Positions 1-8,801 of a stretch of 64,000 nucleotides of DNA are shown in pieces. The notes beneath the pieces are model-generated. The model had not been told where the DNA came from, ran no database searches, and was given only the letters and a program-made list of their open reading frames with translations. Where the stretch lies: positions 1 through 64,000 of the forward strand of contig WOUP01000013.1 of assembly GCA_009772895.1 (NCBI GenBank), written 5' to 3'. How positions within the stretch are numbered: position 1 is the stretch's first letter; each line of letters starts with the position of its first letter. This DNA is from Puniceicoccaceae bacterium 5H (GTDB lineage: Bacteria > Verrucomicrobiota > Verrucomicrobiia > Opitutales > Oceanipulchritudinaceae). The translations under genes were made by a program, and so were the position numbers.

Positions 1-40
1 TCTCGTGGCGGCCTTCGCTTTCCTGCGTCGCCGCCGCTAA
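1..40 (+). CDS. C-terminal end of a PEP-CTERM-type protein (partial)
   Basis: Only the last 12 codons and the TAA stop are inside the window. Read from base 2 they give LVAAFAFLRRRR. A hydrophobic stretch followed by an arginine cluster at the extreme C-terminus is the typical end of a PEP-CTERM sorting anchor, and it resembles the tails of the six complete PEP-CTERM proteins further right. An intrinsic terminator follows at 64-104. The rest of the protein lies upstream of the window, so its function cannot be judged. Confidence 0.55.
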   Translation, partial: LVAAFAFLRRRR

Positions 41-63
41 ACGGCACGCCAACGACTTTCATC

Positions 64-104
64 AAACGGGCAGTTCCCTCGCGGAGCGGCCCGTTTTGTA
101 TTTT
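64..104 (+). terminator. intrinsic terminator between converging genes
   Basis: An 8-bp stem (AAACGGGC at 64-71 pairing with GCCCGTTT at 89-96) is followed by a T-rich stretch. It ends the partial PEP-CTERM gene. The A-run on the other side could also let it serve the converging fucose synthase gene. Confidence 0.7.
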
Positions 105-1054
105 CACACCATGCGCAACGTGCCCTCGGCCTTGCGCTCGAGAAAGTCGGTGTAAGTCCGGATGAGGCCCTCGCGCAGCCCAATGCCGGGCTCCCAGCCG
201 GTGGAGCGCAAGAGGCTCACGTCGAGCAGCTTGCGCGGGGTGCCGTCGGGCTTGGTGGGGTCGAGCCGGATGTCGCCGTCGTAACCCACGACTTCGGCCA
301 CCAACTCCGCCAGCTCGCGAATGGAGAGGTCTTGCCCCACGCCGACGTTGACCCAGTCCGGCGGGTTGTCGAGCAGCAGCAGGTGCTCGCAGGCCAGCGC
401 GAGGTCGTCGACGTGCAGGAACTCGCGACGCGGCAGTCCGGTGCCCCAGATGGTGACGGTGGGGGCGTTGGCGGCGCGCGCCTCGTGGAAGCGGCGGATG
501 AGCGCCGGCAAGACGTGCGAATGCTGCGGGTGGTAGTTGTCGCCGGGGCCGTAGAGATTGGTCGGCATCGCGCTGTGGTAGCATACCCCGTGCTGTTGCC
601 GGTAGTATTGGCAGAGCTTGAGCCCGGCGATCTTGGCGATGGCGTAGGCCTCATTGGTCTGCTCGAGCGGCCCGGCCAGCAAGTCTTCCTCGCGGATTGG
701 CTGACGCGCCTTGCGCGGGTAGATGCAGCTACTGCCGAGAAAGAGCAAGCGCCCCACCCCGGCCTGCCAGGCGCCGTGGATGCAGTTTTGCGCGATGGCG
801 AGGTTTTCGTAGAGAAAGTCCGCCGGATAGCTGCGGTTGGCCTCGATGCCGCCCACGCGCGCGGCGGCCACGATCACCGCGTCGGGCTGCTGTGCTTGCA
901 GGTAGGCCCGGACGGCGGCGGCATCGGTCAGGTCCACCTCGTCGCGCGTCGCGGTCAGCAGATCGGTATAGCCAGCGGCCTGCAGGCGGCGCACGATGGC
1001 CGAACCGACCATGCCACGATGACCGGTAACGAAGATACGTGAGGCGAGGTCCAC
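104..1054 (-). CDS. fcl: GDP-L-fucose synthase (GDP-4-keto-6-deoxymannose epimerase/reductase)
   Basis: This enzyme performs the last step of GDP-L-fucose synthesis: 3,5-epimerisation and NADPH-dependent reduction of GDP-4-keto-6-deoxy-D-mannose in the cytoplasm. The 316-aa protein is full length for the family. It is an extended short-chain dehydrogenase with the Rossmann motif GHRGMVG at residues 11-17, the SS pair at 108-109 and the catalytic Y137-x3-K141. The gene lies directly downstream of gmd, 6 bp away and on the same strand, so the two-step pathway from GDP-mannose is complete. GDP-fucose normally feeds capsule, exopolysaccharide or O-antigen; no fucosyltransferase is in the window. 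Confidence 0.93.
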   Translation of the reverse strand: MDLASRIFVTGHRGMVGSAIVRRLQAAGYTDLLTATRDEVDLTDAAAVRAYLQAQQPDAVIVAAARVGGIEANRSYPADFLYENLAIAQNCIHGAWQAGVGRLLFLGSSCIYPRKARQPIREEDLLAGPLEQTNEAYAIAKIAGLKLCQYYRQQHGVCYHSAMPTNLYGPGDNYHPQHSHVLPALIRRFHEARAANAPTVTIWGTGLPRREFLHVDDLALACEHLLLLDNPPDWVNVGVGQDLSIRELAELVAEVVGYDGDIRLDPTKPDGTPRKLLDVSLLRSTGWEPGIGLREGLIRTYTDFLERKAEGTLRMV

Positions 1055-1060
1055 GGCCCC

Positions 1061-2119
1061 TTAGCTACGCAAGTGCAGGGCGACGAGCAAGTCGTAATCG
1101 GCCTTGGCCATGACTTCGACCAGTTCGGCGAAGGTCGTCTGCGGCTCCCAGCCCAGCTGCTGGCGGGCCTTGGCGGGCTCACCGATCAGCAGGTCCACCT
1201 CCGCCGGGCGGAAGTAGCGGGGGTCGACCGCCACCATCACCTGCCCCGTCTTGCGGTCGCGCCCCACCTCGTCGACGCCCTGGCCCTCGAAGACCAGCTC
1301 GATGCCCAGGTGCGCGAAGGCCAGTTGGCAAAACTCACGCACCGTATGCGTCTCGCCCGTGGCCAGCACGTAATCCTCCGCCTTGTCCTGCTGCAGGATC
1401 CGCCACATGCCTTCGGTGAACTCGGGCGCGTAACCCCAGTCACGGCGCGCGTCGAGGTTACCCAGCTGCAGCTGCTGCTGCAGGCCCAGGCGAATGCGGG
1501 CGGCGGCCATGGTAATCTTGCGCGTGACGAAGGTCTCGCCGCGGCGTGGGCTCTCGTGGTTGAAAAGGATACCATTGCTCGCGTGGATGCCGTAGGCCTC
1601 GCGGTAGTTGACCACGATCCAGTAGCCGTAGAGCTTGGCCACGCCGTAGGGCGAGCGTGGGTGAAAGGGCGTCGTCTCCGACTGCGGGACCTCCTGCACC
1701 AGCCCGTAGAGTTCGGACGTCGAGGCCTGGTAAAAGCGCGTCTTGTCTTTCAGCCCCACCTCCTTGATCGCGTCGAGGAAGCGCAGCACGCCGATCGCGT
1801 CGACGTCGGCCGTGTATTCCGGCACCTCGAAGGAGACCTTGACGTGGCTCTGCGCCCCGAGGTTGTAGATCTCGTCCGGCTCGATGCGGTCGAGCAGGCG
1901 GTTGAGATTGCTGGAGTCCGTCAAATCGCCGTGGTGCAGGAAGAAGTTCACCCCGTGCACCTCCGGGTCGTTGAACAGGTGATCGATACGGGAGGTATTG
2001 AAGGTGCTGGCGCGGCGGATCATGCCGTGCACCTCGTAGCCCTTGGCGAGCAATTGCTCCGCAAGGTAGGAACCATCCTGCCCGGTGATCCCGGTAATCA
2101 GTGCTTTTTTGACGGACAT
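1061..2119 (-). CDS. gmd: GDP-mannose 4,6-dehydratase
   Basis: It converts GDP-D-mannose to GDP-4-keto-6-deoxy-D-mannose, the substrate of the adjacent fucose synthase. The 352-aa length is normal. Visible motifs are the nucleotide-binding GITGQDG (residues 10-16), the STSELYG active-site loop (133-139) and YGVAK with Y158 and K162. The start is the ATG at 2119. The bases just before it are pyrimidine-rich and offer no Shine-Dalgarno match, which is common in this window. It is first of a two-gene unit with fcl and supplies deoxysugar for surface polysaccharide. Confidence 0.95.
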   Translation of the reverse strand: MSVKKALITGITGQDGSYLAEQLLAKGYEVHGMIRRASTFNTSRIDHLFNDPEVHGVNFFLHHGDLTDSSNLNRLLDRIEPDEIYNLGAQSHVKVSFEVPEYTADVDAIGVLRFLDAIKEVGLKDKTRFYQASTSELYGLVQEVPQSETTPFHPRSPYGVAKLYGYWIVVNYREAYGIHASNGILFNHESPRRGETFVTRKITMAAARIRLGLQQQLQLGNLDARRDWGYAPEFTEGMWRILQQDKAEDYVLATGETHTVREFCQLAFAHLGIELVFEGQGVDEVGRDRKTGQVMVAVDPRYFRPAEVDLLIGEPAKARQQLGWEPQTTFAELVEVMAKADYDLLVALHLRS

Positions 2120-2280
2120 AAGAAAGAGAAGAGAAATACAGAGGTGATGGAACAGGCGTATCAGGTGTTACGTTATGTATGATAACAGAAGCGAACGAAG
2201 CACACGAGCGCCTGAACTCCGCTTCCTTCGTTATCTCCTGTTTGCAAACTCTTGTGGACTCCTGTTCCGAAATATTCAGC

Positions 2281-2841
2281 TCAGTTGAGCGAAGGGTCGT
2301 CCGGGGCGTCGGCGAAGAAGCCAAGCTTGGGGTCTTCGTGCTTGAGGATGCGGCGCCAGGCCTGGATTTCCTCCGCGTCGAGGTAGTCCTTGCGGATGGG
2401 CGCGACAAGCCAGGCCTTTTCTTCCAGCTCGGTCTCCATCTGGCCGCCGGCCCAGCCGGAGTAGCCGACAAAGGCGCGCACGATGAGGTTGGGCTCTTCC
2501 TCCATCAACTCGTTGAGGGTCTCGTCGGCCACGCCGAAGTAGAGCTGGAAGGTCGCCTCTTCCACGTCCCACTTCCAGGCCACCAGGATGATCTGGTCGG
2601 TCGCCACCGGGCCGCCCTCGTAAAGCGGGATCTCCGCCAGCGGACCGAAGGACACCTCGGTGCGCACGTCGCCCAGCTTCTTGTGCAGCGGGCGGTTGAT
2701 GATGACGCCCAGGGCGCCGTCTGACTCCGAATGGGCGGAGAGGAGCACCACACTACGTTGAAAGTTCGGATCGAGCAGGCTCGGGTGCGCGACGAGCAGA
2801 TTGCCGCGCAGGCTATGGCCGCTGATGTTCAGGTCTCGCAT
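2281..2841 (-). CDS. YqgE/AlgH family protein (UPF0301)
   Basis: A 186-aa protein of the YqgE/AlgH family, recognisable by the N-terminal block GNLLVAHPSLLDPNFQRSVV, the central GVIINRPL and a downstream GYSGWAGGQ. The family is widespread in bacteria. AlgH was named for an effect on alginate gene expression in Pseudomonas, but the molecular function is not settled. No membrane segment or signal peptide is visible, so it should be cytoplasmic. It lies 14 bp downstream of the dCMP deaminase gene on the same strand, so the two are probably co-transcribed. The function remains open. Confidence 0.88.
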   Translation of the reverse strand: MRDLNISGHSLRGNLLVAHPSLLDPNFQRSVVLLSAHSESDGALGVIINRPLHKKLGDVRTEVSFGPLAEIPLYEGGPVATDQIILVAWKWDVEEATFQLYFGVADETLNELMEEEPNLIVRAFVGYSGWAGGQMETELEEKAWLVAPIRKDYLDAEEIQAWRRILKHEDPKLGFFADAPDDPSLN

Positions 2842-2855
2842 ATAAATTGCGTCTA

Positions 2856-3356
2856 CTAAAACTTGCTGATCGCGACCCCGGCCTCGGCGAGGAGTTCCCG
2901 GGCGATGGGGTCGTTGTGATAGTCGGTGTGATACTTAATCGTCCGTATCCCCGCTGCTGCTAACATCTTCGCGCAATTTATACACGGAAAATGTGTAATA
3001 TAGGCAATTGCACCCTCCAGCGGTACGCCCCGGCGCGCGGCATCGGCAATCGCATTCTGCTCGGCGTGCACCGTCGCCTGCTCATGGCCCTCGCGCACCC
3101 GGCTGGTATGGGGCGAGCCCGGCAAAAAGCCGTTGTAGCCCGCCGCAATGATGCGGTTGCGCTGAGCTCCGCCGCTGACGAGCACACAGCCCACGTGCAG
3201 GCGCTCGCAGGCCGAACGCGTCGAGAGCAACAGCGCGGTGGACATGAAATACTCGTCCCAGCTGGGGCGACGTTCACGCTGGGCCACCAGGGCCGCCACT
3301 TCATCCACGAAGCCGCCCACGGCAGGCATGTCTTCCGGCTCAACCGACGCACTCAT
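2856..3356 (-). CDS. deoxycytidylate (dCMP) deaminase family protein
   Basis: A zinc-dependent cytidine/dCMP deaminase-fold protein of 166 aa. The zinc and proton-shuttle residues are visible: H97-A-E99 in HAEQNAIADAARRG, then C125 and C128 in PCINCAK. This spacing, with the HVGCVLV strand before it, is typical of ComEB-type dCMP deaminases, which make dUMP for thymidylate synthesis. A role on another deaminated nucleotide cannot be excluded from sequence. It is the first gene of a probable two-gene unit with the AlgH-family gene. Confidence 0.85.
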   Translation of the reverse strand: MSASVEPEDMPAVGGFVDEVAALVAQRERRPSWDEYFMSTALLLSTRSACERLHVGCVLVSGGAQRNRIIAAGYNGFLPGSPHTSRVREGHEQATVHAEQNAIADAARRGVPLEGAIAYITHFPCINCAKMLAAAGIRTIKYHTDYHNDPIARELLAEAGVAISKF

Positions 3357-3497
3357 GCCTACAGGCTAGGCACTGGCGCGCTGCTGTAAAGCGTTCTCGC
3401 AGGCTCACGTGGGCGCCTGGCCCCCTAACGCAGGCCCTTCGCACCGCCGTTTGCGTCGCAGACTTGCCGAGCCCGACTGAGGAGCTACCTTGGTGGC

Positions 3498-4073
3498 ATG
3501 GCCCGCCCTTCCATCCGGCTCGACTACAACGCCCCCTTCACCCTCACCTTTGCGCTGCTCTGCATCGTGGCCTTCGCGATCGCGTGGCTGACGGGCTATG
3601 AGGCCAATCGCTACATTTTCAGCATCCAATACCACCCGGACTGGGCCAACGCCGGCACCTACGTGCGCCTCTTCACCCACGTGCTGGGGCACGCCACCCC
3701 GGAACACCTCGCCAGCAACCTGCTGATGATCCTCTTGCTCGGCCCGATGCTGGAGGAGAAATACGGCTGGGTCACCCTGCTGCTCACCGCGCTGTGCACG
3801 GCGCTGCTGACGGGCCTCGTCATGGCGCTGATCCTGCCCGGCACGCTGCTCGGGGCCAGCGGCGTGGCCTTTGCCTTCATCGTGCTCTCGAGCTTCACAC
3901 GCTTCAAGGCCGGCACCATCCCCATCACCTTCCTGCTGGTGGCGATCCTCTTCGTCGGTCATGAAGTCGCCATGGCCCTCTCGGACAAAGGCGCAGCGGA
4001 CGGCATCGCCCAGTTTGCCCACATCCTCGGCGGCGCCGTCGGGGCCGGCGTCGGCTGGATGAAGCGGGCCTAG
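3498..4073 (+). CDS. rhomboid family intramembrane serine protease
   Basis: A polytopic membrane protein of 191 aa with about six hydrophobic segments. The rhomboid signature is present: H70-x3-N74 in the second membrane region, the nucleophile motif G119-A-S121-G, and H175 in the last helix (AHILGGAVGAG), giving the Ser-His dyad. Rhomboids cleave membrane-anchored substrates within the bilayer. The protein has almost no extra cytosolic domain. It stands alone, diverging from the deaminase gene on its left. Its substrate is unknown; PEP-CTERM anchors are handled by exosortase, so no link to them is implied. Confidence 0.87.
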   Translation: MARPSIRLDYNAPFTLTFALLCIVAFAIAWLTGYEANRYIFSIQYHPDWANAGTYVRLFTHVLGHATPEHLASNLLMILLLGPMLEEKYGWVTLLLTALCTALLTGLVMALILPGTLLGASGVAFAFIVLSSFTRFKAGTIPITFLLVAILFVGHEVAMALSDKGAADGIAQFAHILGGAVGAGVGWMKRA

Positions 4074-4140
4074 GCCGAATCTACGTCCCCTGCTTGCAAG
4101 GACAAGTAGACCGTGTAGTCTGCCGTTCTATCTAGCTGCT

Positions 4141-4671
4141 ATGAAAAATTACGACTACCAGAAGCGACTCCGGGGCGTGTGGGAGCACGCGGTCAAGCTC
4201 TACGAAGAGGGCAACCGCGACTCGAGCACCTACTTTGAAGGCGAGATGCTCGACTTCGTGCGCCAGATCGGCGCCACCCCGCAGGAGATCTACGACTTTG
4301 CCGAAGACTGGTGCACCAGTCAGGAGCCGGACTATACGACTTTTGCCCTGCTGGCCGACATCCGCCGCTATTACTTCCTCAACCGCCAGAAGGGCCAGCC
4401 GAGCGGCAACCTGCTCGACCCCTCCACCCTGCCGCCAAAGGACAGCAGTGTGCGCGGGATCGAATGGCTGCCCCGCATCATCCCCAAAGCCAAGGCCAAG
4501 CTGCGCGGCGAACTGGACCCCGACATCATGTATGGCTGCGGGGGCGACCGAAACTTCTTCAAGACCAACGACGTCCACCCCGCAGAATTCCTCCGTGTGG
4601 TGATGGACAACGAGGGCAACGACGCGGCCATCGTCGACTGGGTCGAAGGCCGCAAACAGGGCAAGTGGTAG
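4141..4671 (+). CDS. DUF5069 domain-containing protein
   Basis: A soluble 176-aa protein with no signal peptide. The pattern of a central LPRIIPKAKAKLRGEL segment followed by GCGGDRNFF matches what I recall of DUF5069, a family frequent in Verrucomicrobiota and Planctomycetota and without known function. The N-terminal half is rich in aromatic and acidic residues (YDYQKRLRGVWEHAV). It is a single gene between the rhomboid gene and a converging chemoreceptor gene, with a GC-rich hairpin just downstream. No function is proposed. Confidence 0.65.
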   Translation: MKNYDYQKRLRGVWEHAVKLYEEGNRDSSTYFEGEMLDFVRQIGATPQEIYDFAEDWCTSQEPDYTTFALLADIRRYYFLNRQKGQPSGNLLDPSTLPPKDSSVRGIEWLPRIIPKAKAKLRGELDPDIMYGCGGDRNFFKTNDVHPAEFLRVVMDNEGNDAAIVDWVEGRKQGKW

Positions 4672-4697
4672 ACCGCCCTGCCCTTTTCTCATCCGGT

Positions 4698-4720
4698 GGA
4701 GCCGAGAGCTCGTCGGCTCC
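4698..4720. terminator. GC-rich hairpin between converging genes
   Basis: A perfect 8-bp stem (GGAGCCGA at 4698-4705, TCGGCTCC at 4713-4720) sits in the 64 bp between the converging DUF5069 and chemoreceptor genes. No good T-run follows on either strand, so termination is only likely. Confidence 0.4.
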
Positions 4721-4735
4721 GCGCGCGGCACGCCC

Positions 4736-6079
4736 CTAGAGCTTGCCGTTTCCGACCGTCACTGCGGCGGATTGGCCGCGGCGGGTAGGAGTTTCCATGT
4801 CTGTCCAGCCTTCGTCCTCGCGCTGGAGGAAGGCAAAGTCCTGGGGTGACGACTCAGGCACATAGTCGGTGCGCTTCTGCTGAGGCTTTTTCGCCGGAGC
4901 CGTATTCTGGGTCTTTTGACGGCGCTTGCCTTCGAGCAATTTCCACAGGTCGCTCACGCTGTCCTGCAGGGATTCGCTCTGCTCGACCAGCACGTGACTC
5001 GAATCGGCGGTGAGCTGGATGGTGTGGCAATTCTTCTGCGCCTCGCCGTCGATCTGAGACACGGCGTCGGTAATCTGGCGCACGGCCAGAGCCTGTTCGC
5101 TCGAGGCGGTGCTGATCTCTTCAGCGAGTGCGGTTGCACTGCCGACCTGCGTCTCGATGTCCCCAAAGATGCCGTCGAACTCGCGGGTCTTGGTCGAACC
5201 GGCCTGCACGTGCTGGAGCGTCGATTCGATCAGCTGAGATGTCTCCTGCGAGGCCTCGGCGCTGCGGCGGGCGAGCTGGCGCACCTCTTCGGCCACCACG
5301 GCAAAGCCCCGCCCTTCTTCGCCCGCACGGGCGGCCTCGACCGAGGCGTTGAGGGCCAGCAGGTTGGTCTGGAAAGCGATTTCGTCGATGGAGCGGATGA
5401 TGTTCACGATCGCAGCGGAGGAGGTGTCGATCTTTTCCATCGCCTCGATCATTTCACTGACGCTCCGGCGGCCCGTCTGCACGCGCGACTGGGCATCAGT
5501 CATCGTGGTGGTAACATTGGCCGTGTTGGCGGAGGTCTCCTTGATCTGACCGCTCAGCTCTTCGAGGGAGGCGCTCGCCTGTTCCACCGCGGCGCTCTGG
5601 GCGGCCGAGGAGTCGGTCAGTTCTTCGCTGGAGGTACCGAGGTCGCGCGCCGTAGCGGCGACCTTGGCTGAAATGGCGTTGGCCGTGGCCGCGACGCGCT
5701 GCACCTGACGCAGCAGGCGGCTGAACCCGAAGAACCAGATGGCCGTGAGCAGCCCCAGCGAGGCCACGGTGCCCAATACCTGAATCCCGATCAGCTGGCG
5801 CATGCCATTATTGGCGTGGGCTTCCATGAGCTGCACGGCGGCGTTGCTCTGTTTGAGCAGCTCGAGGCTGTTGGCCTGGACGTAGGCCAGTGCGTCGGCA
5901 TCCGCCCCGTCGGTCTCGATGAGGCTTTGGATCGCCTCCTGGTAAGGCTGCCAGATCTCTTCCACATGCTGCAGCTGGGCGAGGGTGTCGGCCTGAGTCG
6001 CAGGCGGCAGGCCCATCTCGACGTCACCGTGGATCAAGCCCTGCAAGGAAGATTCGAAAAGCGCCGCCGTCTGACCCAA
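4736..6079 (-). CDS. PilJ-type methyl-accepting chemotaxis protein, N-terminally truncated
   Basis: A 447-aa receptor. Residues 1-92 match the second half of a PilJ-type sensor (GLPPATQ...LAQLQHVEEIW). One membrane helix lies at 97-119, and the cytoplasmic signalling domain carries the highly conserved hairpin tip EIAFQTNLLALNASVEAARA. The usual first membrane helix and the first half of the sensor are missing. The only usable start is a TTG at 6077-6079, and the frame is closed by a TGA at 6113-6115. With a single helix the sensor part would be left in the cytoplasm, so function is doubtful. It overlaps the upstream truncated gene by 56 bp. Other chemotaxis genes are absent here. Confidence 0.75.
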   Translation of the reverse strand: MGQTAALFESSLQGLIHGDVEMGLPPATQADTLAQLQHVEEIWQPYQEAIQSLIETDGADADALAYVQANSLELLKQSNAAVQLMEAHANNGMRQLIGIQVLGTVASLGLLTAIWFFGFSRLLRQVQRVAATANAISAKVAATARDLGTSSEELTDSSAAQSAAVEQASASLEELSGQIKETSANTANVTTTMTDAQSRVQTGRRSVSEMIEAMEKIDTSSAAIVNIIRSIDEIAFQTNLLALNASVEAARAGEEGRGFAVVAEEVRQLARRSAEASQETSQLIESTLQHVQAGSTKTREFDGIFGDIETQVGSATALAEEISTASSEQALAVRQITDAVSQIDGEAQKNCHTIQLTADSSHVLVEQSESLQDSVSDLWKLLEGKRRQKTQNTAPAKKPQQKRTDYVPESSPQDFAFLQREDEGWTDMETPTRRGQSAAVTVGNGKL

Positions 6080-6644
6080 CGGGGCCGAGACCTGGGCATG
6101 CGTGGCGGGGGTTCATACCACAGGCGAGCCCCCAGTCACGGACCAGCGCGCTGTGCACCTCCACGAGAATTTCTTTCAGCCGGAAGCCGCGCAACTCGGC
6201 AAACGTATCCCCCCAGCGGGCGTGCACCAGGTGCAGTGCCGCCTCGTCGAGCGCGCGGTTGGTCAAGCCGTGGTTGAAGTAGAGCAACACGAGTCCGCCG
6301 GACTGATTGGCCGCGCGGATTTCCCGGGTATTCAACACGACCGACTCGCCCTGGAACTCCCGGCGCACCAGTTCCGCTCGCGCAAAGGGGATCCGGCCCG
6401 CGCGATAATCGTCGGCAAAGCCAGGGCGGACGAAGACGATCAGGCTCAGCCCCACCGTCTGGGGCGTCTGAAATTCCCGTACATCCTCGATCACGTGGCC
6501 GATCAGGCAGCCTTGCTGATGCCAACGCTCCAGCAGCCCGGGCACCTTTGTCCGAAACGCTGCGGGGAAGGCCCAGGGTTCGCCCAAATGCTCAAAACAG
6601 GCCGCCAGTTCGTCACGGCGGACAGGCCGCTGGTGCAGGTGCAT
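6024..6644 (-). CDS. regulator-like protein, probably truncated at the C-terminus
   Basis: A 206-aa reading frame. Residues up to about 175 look like a genuine globular domain (TREIRAANQSGG, LRGFRLKEILVEVHSALV), reminiscent of the sensor half of a verrucomicrobial LuxR-type regulator family. The last 30 residues, after GLACGMN, look like out-of-frame translation of the neighbouring chemoreceptor gene and are G/P/R-rich. No DNA-binding domain follows. The simplest reading is that a deletion fused the 5' part of this gene to the 3' part of a PilJ-type receptor gene. The regulator assignment is tentative. Confidence 0.5.
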   Translation of the reverse strand: MHLHQRPVRRDELAACFEHLGEPWAFPAAFRTKVPGLLERWHQQGCLIGHVIEDVREFQTPQTVGLSLIVFVRPGFADDYRAGRIPFARAELVRREFQGESVVLNTREIRAANQSGGLVLLYFNHGLTNRALDEAALHLVHARWGDTFAELRGFRLKEILVEVHSALVRDWGLACGMNPRHACPGLGPVGSDGGAFRIFLAGLDPR

Positions 6645-6790
6645 GGAGACGCGAGAAGTATCCTTTTAGGAGATTCCGCCAGCAGGGCGGCTGCTATATC
6701 ATGAGCGCGATACTAATCACTCGCGGGTACACGGCAATCTCATCGTGGCACCCAAACGTTAGCCTTTCTCGTTATTTTCACTTTCGTCCC

Positions 6791-7234
6791 ATGAAATCCT
6801 CCATGATCGTTCTCGCAGGCGCCGGATTTGCCGTGCTCGCCGTGCTGGTCATCAATCCCCTCTCCGCCAAAGCCAAGGAACCCACCCGGGCGCAACGGAT
6901 CGAGCAAGGCCGCCATATCGTGCATCAAGTCGCGATGTGTGTGGACTGCCATTCACCGCGCGGCCCCGGCGGCGTCTTTATCGAAGACCGCCACCTGACA
7001 GGCGCGAAGCTCGACTTTGCCGCCACCGTGCCGATGCCCTGGGCGTCCGTCGCGCCGCCGCTCGCAGGCCTGCCGCCGGGTTGGACGGAGGAGGAAATGA
7101 TCGTCTTTCTCGAGACGGGGCAGCGCCCGCTCAGCCTGCCGCCAACCTTGCCGCCCATGCCGCAGCTCCGCTTCAGCCAGGAAGAGGCCATGGCCACCGC
7201 CGCCTACCTCGCCTCACTCCACCCGGCGGAATAA
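6791..7234 (+). CDS. secreted monohaem cytochrome c
   Basis: A 147-aa protein with an N-terminal hydrophobic export segment (about residues 5-23) and one haem-attachment motif, C50-V-D-C53-H54. Methionines in the PMPQLRFS region near residue 127 could supply the distal haem ligand. The sequence PWASVAPPLAGLPPGWTEEE and the C-terminal TAAYLASLHP are typical of small class I cytochromes associated with periplasmic electron transfer. I chose the ATG at 6791 because it starts exactly at the signal peptide; upstream in-frame sequence is not protein-like. The redox partner is not evident from the neighbours. Confidence 0.85.
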   Translation: MKSSMIVLAGAGFAVLAVLVINPLSAKAKEPTRAQRIEQGRHIVHQVAMCVDCHSPRGPGGVFIEDRHLTGAKLDFAATVPMPWASVAPPLAGLPPGWTEEEMIVFLETGQRPLSLPPTLPPMPQLRFSQEEAMATAAYLASLHPAE

Positions 7235-7260
7235 CCGCTCTTCCCCACGCCGACGGCACA

Positions 7261-7290
7261 AAAAAGCCCCGGCGTTTTGAGGCCGAGGCG
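7261..7290 (-). terminator. intrinsic terminator for the Spy-like gene
   Basis: On the minus strand an 8-bp stem with one G-T pair (7283-7290 with 7267-7274) is followed by a run of six T (7261-7266). It lies 40 bp after the stop of the Spy-like gene and also faces the end of the cytochrome gene. Confidence 0.7.
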
Positions 7291-7329
7291 TAAAGCAGGA
7301 ACGGTTGCCGCGACTTGGGCTACGATCGC

Positions 7330-7824
7330 CTAAAAGTCGTCGTCCGGAGGTGGGCCACCGGGACCGCCAGGGCCGCCTTCCGGGGGAGGACCGCCGGGGC
7401 CGCCACGACTACCGAAGCGGCCACGCGCCTTTTCCATGCGCTTGAGCATTTTCTTGTATTCCTTGCGCTGGCCCTTGTCGAGCAGGTCCATGATCTGGTC
7501 CTGCGTCTCTTTGCGGACGTCGTGGGACTGCTTGATCAGCTTGCGGGCTTCGCTCTCCGAGGTGGCCTCACGGGCCTGATCGAGGAAGGCTTTCTGCCGG
7601 TCGAAGCTCTGCGTCAGGATTTTCTCGACCTCGGTCTGTTGCTCATCCGTCAGCTCGAGGCGGACGCTGAGGTGATCGACCATACGTTCGAGGCGTTCTT
7701 CCGGCGTCAGACGCCCTTCGTCGGGCCCCCAGCCTTGCGCCTGCACCAGGGTGGCTCCCGTCAGGGCCAGAGCGCCGAGGAGCACCAGCCGGAGGGAGCG
7801 GAAATGTTGACCAATCGTTTTCAT
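7330..7824 (-). CDS. Spy/CpxP-like periplasmic protein (LTxxQ family)
   Basis: A 164-aa exported protein: a signal peptide ending near AQG, a helical core with the LTxxQ-type motif LTDEQQTEVEKIL, further amphipathic helices and a low-complexity Gly/Pro-rich tail (about the last 30 residues) ending in DDDF. The LTxxQ motif defines the Spy/CpxP group of periplasmic chaperone or stress-sensing proteins; many distant members have no assigned role. I took the ATG at 7824, which begins the signal peptide, instead of an upstream start whose extra 46 residues are not export-like. It is a single gene with its own terminator. Confidence 0.7.
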   Translation of the reverse strand: MKTIGQHFRSLRLVLLGALALTGATLVQAQGWGPDEGRLTPEERLERMVDHLSVRLELTDEQQTEVEKILTQSFDRQKAFLDQAREATSESEARKLIKQSHDVRKETQDQIMDLLDKGQRKEYKKMLKRMEKARGRFGSRGGPGGPPPEGGPGGPGGPPPDDDF

Positions 7825-8000
7825 CGCTACCCTACTATGCAACATGACTGCCACTCTGGCGAGAAAATCGTAAGCCTCCATCGCAAAAGCAGTTACCGCT
7901 CCGTCGCCTGATCGGGAGACGTCCACTGCCGCCCTGCGGGCGGGTAAATTTTCCAACTCCAACGGCTTACACCGGCGGCGGCGGGGGAAGGCTCCCCGGC

Positions 8001-8387
8001 TCAGGCCGAGATCTGGTGGGTGCCGACGAGGGTCAGGCGCAACTCACGACGCTGTCGCCAAGTGCCGTATTGCTCGGGCCGCACAAAGCGCGCGATCTCC
8101 TGGTCCACCCAGCGGTGGAGTTCGGTCAGGCGCTGCCACCAGATTTCGTTGGCGCCGTCGCTGTAGCCTTCACGCCATTCGGCATCGATGGTTTCGCGGC
8201 GTTGATGAGAGTCGTAGAGCAAGGCTTCGACTTGCTGGATCTGTTGCGAATCGAGGGCGAGTTCGCGTGCGAGACGAAACAGCTCTCCAGTGGTTGTCGA
8301 GCTGGGTTCGTCGGACGGCTGAGAGGGGGAGTGAGCCCGGCGCCGCGCCGTTTGAACGGGGCCGTGCTGCGGGTACGGGGAGTGCAT
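8001..8387 (-). CDS. hypothetical protein
   Basis: A 128-aa protein from the ATG at 8387. The first 35 residues are low complexity (Ser/Pro/Thr/Arg), followed by a helical region rich in Glu, Arg and Trp (GELFRLARELALDSQQIQQ, WREGYSDGANEIWWQRL). The spacing LDSQQIQQVEALL is faintly like the LTxxQ-type helix of the neighbouring Spy-like protein, which may point to a related fold without the export signal. A longer version starting at 8447 would add a hydrophobic N-terminus (MMLVIELLTGFI), so the start is uncertain. No function is proposed. Confidence 0.55.
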   Translation of the reverse strand: MHSPYPQHGPVQTARRRAHSPSQPSDEPSSTTTGELFRLARELALDSQQIQQVEALLYDSHQRRETIDAEWREGYSDGANEIWWQRLTELHRWVDQEIARFVRPEQYGTWRQRRELRLTLVGTHQISA

Positions 8388-8585
8388 CTGTGGTATGAGT
8401 GTAGTTAATCTAATAAACCCCGTAAGTAGCTCTATGACAAGCATCATCGCGTCAGTAATTTGTTAAATTCACCGTCTTTTCCATCCATACGGCGTTCGCC
8501 TGCGGTGCCAACGCCATCGGCGGCTTTCGGCGGTCCGTCCGAGTGCTGGTTTGCGCTTTGGCCAATCTCCCTCCATCGTGCAGGC

Positions 8586-8801
8586 ATGGTGAAAGAAACC
8601 ATCGAGATTACGGCCAACGGAGCGCCCTACCAGCTGGAAGCCGGCACGACCTTGCCCGCATTTCTGGAGCAACGGAGCCAGGCGGTACGACGCGTCGTGG
8701 TAGAGCGCAACGGCGAGGCGCTGACCCCGGCCGAGGCGGAACAGACGGTATTGGCGGCGGGCGACCGCCTCGAGATCGTGCGCATCGTGGCGGGGGGCTG
8801 A
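8586..8801 (+). CDS. thiS: sulfur carrier protein ThiS
   Basis: A 71-aa ubiquitin-like protein. It ends in the Gly-Gly that is adenylated and thiocarboxylated to carry sulfur for the thiazole moiety of thiamine. The central ERNGEALTPAEAEQTVLAAGDRLEIVRIVAGG pattern (quoted in parts: VVERNGE and LEIVRIVAGG) is characteristic. The start ATG at 8586 gives the normal family length. Its stop overlaps the ATG of the next gene by one base (TGATG), suggesting translational coupling. No thiG, thiF or other thiamine gene is nearby, so it is detached from the usual cluster. Confidence 0.85.
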   Translation: MVKETIEITANGAPYQLEAGTTLPAFLEQRSQAVRRVVVERNGEALTPAEAEQTVLAAGDRLEIVRIVAGG

